64,000 nucleotides of DNA, from assembly GCF_001544755.2 (NCBI RefSeq), contig NZ_FCOF02000037.1, forward strand, positions 1 through 64,000. Direction: 5' to 3'. Of this stretch, positions 58,832 to 64,000 are shown in pieces; position 1 is the stretch's first letter, and each line of letters opens with the position of its first letter. Below the pieces are notes generated by a model. The model was given only the letters and a program-made list of their open reading frames with translations, was not told the origin of the DNA and ran no database searches. This stretch comes from Caballeronia catudaia (GTDB lineage Bacteria > Pseudomonadota > Gammaproteobacteria > Burkholderiales > Burkholderiaceae). Position numbers and translations under genes: made by a program.

Positions 58832-59773
58832 TCAGAACACGCCGTCGTGTTCGAGCGTGACGCGATGAATCCGCCGCTTCGCCGCACCGTAGTCGCGCGC
58901 CGCGTAGTGCTGCACCTGACGGTTGTCCCAGATGGCGACATCGCCCTGCTTCCATTCGAAGCGCGCCTGCACTTCCGGCGTCTTGATCAGATCGTAGAGA
59001 TAGTTGAGCAGGCTCTGACTCTGCGTCTTCGACACGCCGAGAATATGACTCGTATGCCCTTCGTTGACGAACACGAGCTTGCGCCCGTTCTCGGGATGCG
59101 TCTTGATGACGGGCACTTCGATCGGCGGATACTTCTGCGCCGCATCGTGAAAGCGCGCGAGGCCGGCCTCGACGCTGTTTTCCTCCGTGCCCTCGGGGAT
59201 CTCGTAGCCGCTCAACAGATCCGCAAGCGCACCCTTTTTCGGCGACGCGATGAAGGTGTTCACCGCCGTCAGCTTCTCGAAGTAGCGGGCCAGATCGGCA
59301 TCCAGCAAGTCGTAGACTGCCGCCGACGAGGCCCAGATCGTGTCGCCGCCACCGCCTGCGGGAATCTCCTGCGCATGGAGAACGGTGGCCTTGGGCGGCT
59401 GATGCTGCCACGAAACATCGACGTGCCAGTTATCCGTGCCGCCCGAGCGGGTCTTGTCGCCGCCGTGAGCGATGACCTCGATCTCAGGAAAACCCGAGAC
59501 GGCTGGCAGATAAACGTTCTTGCGGATCGGATTGCCGAAGATGCGCGCGAGCGCCACGTGCTGTCCGGCGTCGAGCGCCTGTTCACGAAAAAAGATCACG
59601 CCATGATCGACGAGCGCCTGACGCAGCGTCTGTCGGTTGTCCTCGCTGAGCGGCGCGGCAAGATCGACATTGTCGATGATCGCGCCGACGAGCGGCTTGT
59701 AGCGCCGTACGCGCAGATCCTGATGGCCTTCGTTTCGCGCCTCTGCTTCTCGATGATCCAGCACCGTGCTCAT
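58832..59773 (-). CDS. TauD/TfdA-family Fe(II)/2-oxoglutarate dioxygenase
   Basis: 313 residues from ATG 59773 with GGAG upstream. The iron-binding HxD is in TDNWHVDVSW, and the distal His and the 2-oxoglutarate Arg are in KRRIHRVTLEHDG. LVDHGVIFFREQALDAGQHV and ASSAAVYDLLDADLARYFEK fit the taurine/alkylsulfate dioxygenase group (TauD, AtsK). It hydroxylates the carbon next to sulfur to release sulfite or sulfate. It is first in the leftward operon with a TauA-like binding protein, ATPase, permease and DUF3088. It is divergent from an LLM monooxygenase gene across 212 bp. Confidence 0.92.
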   Translation of the reverse strand: MSTVLDHREAEARNEGHQDLRVRRYKPLVGAIIDNVDLAAPLSEDNRQTLRQALVDHGVIFFREQALDAGQHVALARIFGNPIRKNVYLPAVSGFPEIEVIAHGGDKTRSGGTDNWHVDVSWQHQPPKATVLHAQEIPAGGGGDTIWASSAAVYDLLDADLARYFEKLTAVNTFIASPKKGALADLLSGYEIPEGTEENSVEAGLARFHDAAQKYPPIEVPVIKTHPENGRKLVFVNEGHTSHILGVSKTQSQSLLNYLYDLIKTPEVQARFEWKQGDVAIWDNRQVQHYAARDYGAAKRRIHRVTLEHDGVF

Positions 59774-59985
59774 GAGCTTCTCCGTGGTCGTTGAGTGCTT
59801 CAATCAGACCATCGGGCGGCGGTGCTTCGCAACGAAGCAATACGAGCAAGGGTATGAGCGCGCGGCTGCGATCGGATTCGCGGCCCGCCCTCATAACGTT
59901 CCCACGATTCGTTGGTTGTGTCGTGCGTCGCCCGACTCTAGCCTCTCGCTTCCACGGCCCCAACACTTCGTCCAGTGAGCATCCC
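59774..59985. promoter_or_regulatory. 212-bp divergent control region between TauD-like and LLM genes
   Basis: It must contain both start signals. A GCTTCG-CAACG-AAGC hairpin-like inverted repeat lies near 59822-59838, and TCATAACG near 59890 is AT-rich. In related bacteria such regions bind CysB- or SsuR-type LysR regulators under sulfate limitation. No specific operator could be assigned by eye, and no ORF is supported here. Confidence 0.4.
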
Positions 59986-61326
59986 ATGACCCGACCCACC
60001 CGACAGTTCGCGCTCGGCGCATTCCTGATGCAGACGGGCCACCATATCGCCGGCTGGCGGCATCCCGATGCCCAGGCCGACGCCGGCAGCAACTTCCGTC
60101 ATTACGTGGAACTGGCGAAGCTCGCCGAAGCTGCCAAATTCGACACGATCTTTCTCGCGGATACCTCGGGCGTAGCCGCGACGCATCTGCCATCGCTTGC
60201 GCGCACGGCCCGCAGCGACTTCTTCGATCCCGTCACGCTGCTGGCGGGGCTCGCCGCGGTGACCGAACGCATCGGCCTCATCGCAACGGTGTCGACGTCG
60301 TTTCACGAGCCGTACAACGTGGCGCGCCGCTTCGCCACGCTCGACCAGATTTCCGGCGGGCGCGCGGGCTGGAATCTGGTGACGTCGAGCACGTCGAACG
60401 AAGCGCAGAACTTCAACCGCGATGCGCTGCCCGATCACGCCGAACGCTACGAGCGCGCGGCCGAGTTTCACGACGTCGTGCTGGGTCTGTGGGATTCGTG
60501 GGAGGACGACAGCTTCGTGCGCGACAAAGAGAGCGGCATCTATTTCGATGCGGACAAGCTGCACGCGCTGAAGCATCGCGGCAAGCACTTCCAGGTGCGC
60601 GGCCCGCTCAACGTGAACCGCTCGCCGCAGGGGCGTCCGGTGGTCGTGCAGGCCGGTGCATCCGATGATGGCCGCGCGCTCGCCGCCCGCACCGCCGAGG
60701 TGATTTTCGTCGCGCATCAAACGTTAGACGAAGCGAAGGCGTTCTATGCCGACATCAAGGGCCGCCTGCCCGCCTATGACCGCGAACCCGACGACGTGAA
60801 GATCATGCCGGGCATCTTCCCGGTCGTGGGACGCACGCAGGCGGAAGCCGAAGAGAAGTTCGAGGCGCTGCAATCGCGCGTGGATCCGGTGGTCGGGGTC
60901 GCGCTGCTGTCGACGGTGATCGGCGGCGTCGACCTGTCAGGCTATGACGTCGACGGTCCGATTCCCGAGCTGCCCGAAACGAACGGCCCGAAGAGCCGCC
61001 AGCATCTGCTCGTCGAACTCGCGCGGCGCGACAGGCTGACGATCCGCCAGCTCTATCTGCGCATTGCCGGGGCGCGCGGTCATCAGCAGGTCGTTGGGAC
61101 GCCGGCGAGCATCGCGGATCAGTTGCAGCAATGGTTCGAAGAAGGCGGCGCGGACGGTTTCAACATCATGGCGCCGTGGTTTCCCGGCGGACTGGAAGAA
61201 TTCATCGCGCTGGTGCTGCCCGAACTGCGACGGCGCGGCCTCTTTCGCACCGACTACGCCGGCCGCACGCTGCGCGAACATCTCGGCCTCAAGCGTCCGG
61301 CGCACGCGGGCGCCGCGCTGGCCTGA
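59986..61326 (+). CDS. LLM-class flavin-dependent monooxygenase (NtaA/SnaA/DszA family)
   Basis: 446 residues. FALGAFLMQTGHHIAGWRHP is the conserved family start. It is followed by KLAEAAKFDTIFLADTSGVA, ATVSTSFHEPYNVARRFATL, DQISGGRAGWNLVTSSTSNE, RPVVVQAGASDDGRALAART, and a C-terminal ADGFNIMAPWFPGGLEEFIA. It is homologous to, but clearly different from, the enzyme at 46667. It needs a separate flavin reductase. It is divergent from the TauD-like operon and probably shares its sulfur-limitation control. ATG 59986 starts the family motif; upstream codons in frame are unlike the family. Confidence 0.88.
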   Translation: MTRPTRQFALGAFLMQTGHHIAGWRHPDAQADAGSNFRHYVELAKLAEAAKFDTIFLADTSGVAATHLPSLARTARSDFFDPVTLLAGLAAVTERIGLIATVSTSFHEPYNVARRFATLDQISGGRAGWNLVTSSTSNEAQNFNRDALPDHAERYERAAEFHDVVLGLWDSWEDDSFVRDKESGIYFDADKLHALKHRGKHFQVRGPLNVNRSPQGRPVVVQAGASDDGRALAARTAEVIFVAHQTLDEAKAFYADIKGRLPAYDREPDDVKIMPGIFPVVGRTQAEAEEKFEALQSRVDPVVGVALLSTVIGGVDLSGYDVDGPIPELPETNGPKSRQHLLVELARRDRLTIRQLYLRIAGARGHQQVVGTPASIADQLQQWFEEGGADGFNIMAPWFPGGLEEFIALVLPELRRRGLFRTDYAGRTLREHLGLKRPAHAGAALA

Positions 61327-61346
61327 ATCACCTCTTTGCACATGAG

Positions 61347-61380
61347 AAAATGGCGCCGCAAGCCTGCGGCGCCATTTTTG
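61347..61380. terminator. Bidirectional Rho-independent terminator
   Basis: A nearly perfect 13-bp stem (AAATGGCGCCGCA / TGCGGCGCCATTT) with an AGCC loop has an A-tract on one side and a T-tract on the other. It lies between the convergent LLM monooxygenase and acnB genes and should end both transcripts. Confidence 0.92.
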
Positions 61381-61423
61381 CGGCATTACGACGTGATCGA
61401 CACGCCGTACATCGACAACACGC

Positions 61424-64000
61424 TTACGACTGCACGGTGTCGGCCACTTCCTTGAAGTCCTCGATCTGATCGAAGTTCATGTATTGATAGATCTTGTCGC
61501 CGTTGGCATTGATCACGCCGATATCGGTCATGTACTCGTCCTTGGTCGGAATCTTGCCCAGACGCGAGCAGATCGCCGCCAGTTCCGCCGAGCCAAGGTA
61601 CACGTTCGTGTTCTTGCCCAGACGGTTCGGGAAGTTGCGGGTCGAGGTCGACATGACCGTCGCGCCTTCGCGCACCTGTGCCTGATTGCCCATGCACAGC
61701 GAGCAGCCCGGCATTTCCGTACGCGCGCCGGCCGTGCCGAAGACGCCGTAATGGCCTTCCTCGGTCAGCTGCTTCTGGTCCATCTTGGTCGGCGGGGCGA
61801 CCCACAGCTTGACGGGGATGTCGCGCTTGCCTTCCAGCAGCTTCGACGCGGCGCGGAAATGGCCGATGTTGGTCATGCACGAGCCGATGAACACTTCGTC
61901 GATCTTGGCGCCGGCCACGTCCGACAGCGTCTTCACGTCGTCCGGATCGTTCGGGCAGGCCACGATCGGCTCGTGGATGTCGGCCAGATCGATTTCGATG
62001 ACGGCTGCGTACTCGGCGTCCGCATCCGGCGACAGCAGTTGCGGGTCGGCGAGCCACTGCTGCATCGCATCGACGCGGCGCTGGAGGCTGCGCGGGTCCT
62101 GGTAGCCCTGGGCGATCATCCACTTCAACAGCGTGACGTTGCTGTTGAGGTATTCGATGACCGGCTCCTTGTTCAGGTGCACCGTGCAACCGGCGGCCGA
62201 ACGCTCAGCCGATGCATCCGACAGTTCGAACGCTTGCTCGACCTTCAGATCGGGCAGGCCTTCGATTTCGAGAATGCGGCCGGAGAAGATGTTCTTCTTG
62301 CCTTGTTTGGCGACCGTCAGCATGTCTTGCTTGATGGCGTACAGCGGAATTGCGTTGACCAGGTCGCGCAGGGTCACGCCCGGCTGCATCTTGCCCTTGA
62401 AGCGAACCAGCACGGACTCCGGCATGTCCAGCGGCATCGTGCCGGTGGCGGCCGCGAAGGCGACCAGGCCCGAACCTGCCGGGAAGCTGATGCCGATCGG
62501 GAAGCGCGTGTGCGAGTCGCCGCCCGTGCCTACGGTGTCGGGCAGCAGCATGCGGTTCAGCCAGGAGTGGATCACGCCGTCGCCCGGGCGCAGCGCGATG
62601 CCGCCACGGTTGCTGATGAAGTTCGGCAGGGTCTGATGGGTTTTCACGTCCACCGGCTTCGGATAGGCGGCGGTGTGACAGAACGACTGCATGACGAGGT
62701 CGGCCGAGAAGCCCAGGCACGCCAGGTCCTTCAGTTCGTCGCGGGTCATCGGGCCGGTGGTGTCCTGCGAGCCGACCGAGGTCATCTTCGGTTCGCAGTA
62801 GGTGCCCGGACGGACGCCCTGGCCTTCCGGCAGACCGCATGCGCGGCCGACCATCTTCTGCGCCAGCGAGAAGCCCTTGCCGCTGTCGGCCGGCTGCTGC
62901 GGCAGGCGGAACAGCGTCGACGGGGCGAGACCCAGCGCCTCACGCGCCTTGGCCGTCAGTCCGCGACCGATGATCAGCGGAATGCGGCCACCGGCGCGCA
63001 CTTCGTCGAACAGCACGTCGGACTTGACCTGGAACTCGGCGATGACTTCCCCGTTCTTCAGAGCCTTGCCTTCGTACGGGCGCAGTTCGACCACGTCGCC
63101 CATTTCCATCTGCGACACGTCGAGTTCGATCGGCAGCGCGCCGGCGTCTTCCATCGTGTTGTAGAAGATCGGGGCGATCTTGCCGCCCAGGCACACGCCC
63201 CCGAAACGCTTGTTCGGGATGAAGGGGATGTCTTCACCGGTGAACCACAACACCGAGTTGGTGGCCGACTTGCGCGAGGAGCCGGTGCCGACCACGTCGC
63301 CAACGTAAGCGACCAGGTGGCCCTTTTCCTTCAACGACTCGATGAATTTGACCGGGCCACGCTTGCCGTCTTCTTCCGGCGTGATGCCGGGACGGGCGTT
63401 TTTCAGCATCGCCAGTGCGTGCATCGGGATGTCCGGGCGGGTGGTGGCGTCCGGGGCCGGCGACAGGTCGTCAGTATTGGTTTCGCCCGTCACCTTGAAC
63501 ACGGTGACGGTCAGGCTTTGCGGCACTTCCGGACGGCTGGTGAACCATTCGGCGTCGGCCCAGCTCTGCATCACGGCGCGGGCGCTGGCGTTGCCCTTGT
63601 CGGCGAGTTCCTTGACGTCGTGGAACTGATCGAACATCAGGAGGGTTTTCTTCAGCGCGTCGGCGGCTACGGCGGCCACATCGGCGTCGGACAGCAGCTC
63701 GATCAGCGGCTGGATGTTGTAGCCGCCCAGCATCGTGCCGAGCAGTTCGGTGGCGCGTGCGCGCGAGATCAGCGCGCAGACCGTCTCGCCTTTGGCGACG
63801 GCGGCCAGGAAGCCCGCCTTCACGCGAGCGGCTTCGTCCACGCCGGCGGGCACGCGGTGGGTGATCAGGTCGAGCAGCGTCTGCTCTTCGCCCGCGGGCG
63901 GATTCGTCAGCAGTTCCACCAGCTCGGCAGTCTGCTGAGCCGTCAGTGGCAGGGGAGGAATGCCGAGCGCGGCGCGTGCGGCTACGTGAGCGCGAAAGTT
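61424..64000 (-). CDS. acnB: Aconitate hydratase B (5' end outside window)
   Basis: 858 residues are visible, running in frame to the window edge. The first visible residues are NFRAHVAARAALGIPPLPLT, so only about three codons are missing from the start. Seen: the HEAT-like N-terminal domain, then the swivel domain with VGTGSSRKSATNSVLWFTGE. The 4Fe-4S region has cysteines in IGSCMTNIGHF and PGCSLCMGNQAQV, and GGDSHTRFPIGISFPAGSG. AcnB isomerises citrate/isocitrate in the TCA cycle and, in many Burkholderiaceae, may also act in the methylcitrate route. It is a core gene and marks the end of the accessory region. Confidence 0.97.
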   Translation of the reverse strand, partial: NFRAHVAARAALGIPPLPLTAQQTAELVELLTNPPAGEEQTLLDLITHRVPAGVDEAARVKAGFLAAVAKGETVCALISRARATELLGTMLGGYNIQPLIELLSDADVAAVAADALKKTLLMFDQFHDVKELADKGNASARAVMQSWADAEWFTSRPEVPQSLTVTVFKVTGETNTDDLSPAPDATTRPDIPMHALAMLKNARPGITPEEDGKRGPVKFIESLKEKGHLVAYVGDVVGTGSSRKSATNSVLWFTGEDIPFIPNKRFGGVCLGGKIAPIFYNTMEDAGALPIELDVSQMEMGDVVELRPYEGKALKNGEVIAEFQVKSDVLFDEVRAGGRIPLIIGRGLTAKAREALGLAPSTLFRLPQQPADSGKGFSLAQKMVGRACGLPEGQGVRPGTYCEPKMTSVGSQDTTGPMTRDELKDLACLGFSADLVMQSFCHTAAYPKPVDVKTHQTLPNFISNRGGIALRPGDGVIHSWLNRMLLPDTVGTGGDSHTRFPIGISFPAGSGLVAFAAATGTMPLDMPESVLVRFKGKMQPGVTLRDLVNAIPLYAIKQDMLTVAKQGKKNIFSGRILEIEGLPDLKVEQAFELSDASAERSAAGCTVHLNKEPVIEYLNSNVTLLKWMIAQGYQDPRSLQRRVDAMQQWLADPQLLSPDADAEYAAVIEIDLADIHEPIVACPNDPDDVKTLSDVAGAKIDEVFIGSCMTNIGHFRAASKLLEGKRDIPVKLWVAPPTKMDQKQLTEEGHYGVFGTAGARTEMPGCSLCMGNQAQVREGATVMSTSTRNFPNRLGKNTNVYLGSAELAAICSRLGKIPTKDEYMTDIGVINANGDKIYQYMNFDQIEDFKEVADTVQS

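Noticed and set aside
1..64000. Search for CRISPR arrays, tRNA/rRNA genes, integrases or insertion-sequence ends
   Set aside because: No regularly spaced repeats, no recognisable RNA gene sequence and no transposase or integrase motifs were seen in any plausible coding frame; the low-GC insert at 21.2-22.5 kb has no visible mobile-element ends.

Overview
The window is about 64 kb of high-GC, gene-dense DNA. Gene families, codon use and gene order all point to a member of the Burkholderiaceae (Burkholderia / Paraburkholderia / Caballeronia type). This assignment is inferred from recognised protein families; no database search was possible. No rRNA, tRNA, CRISPR array or intact insertion sequence was seen.

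Layout. (1) 1-11 kb: accessory metabolism. It holds an MFS carrier, a small serine hydrolase, a DsbA-like protein, and a decayed fatty-acid-oxidation cluster (thiolase and acyl-CoA dehydrogenase intact; ETF-quinone oxidoreductase and a 3-hydroxyacyl-CoA dehydrogenase reduced to remnants). An AraC regulator, an orphan TAXI-type solute-binding protein, remnants of a lytic transglycosylase and of a universal stress protein, and a CBS-BON protein follow. (2) 10.6-15.1 kb: LysR regulator, MFS carrier, 4-oxalomesaconate hydratase and a 4-carboxy-4-hydroxy-2-oxoadipate aldolase-like protein, i.e. the last steps of gallate / protocatechuate-4,5 cleavage without the ring-opening enzyme. (3) 15.2-44.8 kb: a type VI secretion (T6SS) island. 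The structural genes run leftward in one compact block (hcp-tssA-B-C-E-F-G-clpV-PAAR-like-vgrG-fha-tssK-L-M-tagF). To its left, running rightward, are an uncharacterised 44-aa/511-aa gene pair, a signalling operon (FecR-domain protein, membrane haem-c/HAMP protein, PpkA-type kinase, PppA-type phosphatase), and a lower-GC metallopeptidase/lipoprotein pair that looks like effector and immunity. To its right are a 78-aa gene, an ECF sigma factor and its anti-sigma factor. (4) 44.9-61.3 kb: a double-glycine-leader peptide, then two organosulfur-type clusters (SfnB/DszC-like flavoproteins, LLM flavin monooxygenases, a peptide/glutathione-type ABC importer, sulfonate-type ABC importers and a TauD-family dioxygenase). 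(5) 61.4-64 kb: acnB, cut by the window end.

The most interesting observation is regulatory. A near-identical ECF-type promoter (GGAAYARR, 13-14 nt, TGTTTTC-like) lies in front of the 44-aa/511-aa pair, in front of the FecR/haem/PpkA/PppA operon, in front of the sigma factor gene itself, and divergently in front of the 78-aa gene that precedes hcp. The ECF/anti-sigma pair therefore probably controls genes on both sides of the T6SS block, and possibly the block itself. This makes the 15-45 kb region one regulated unit and places the unknown 511-aa, 44-aa and 78-aa proteins inside it.
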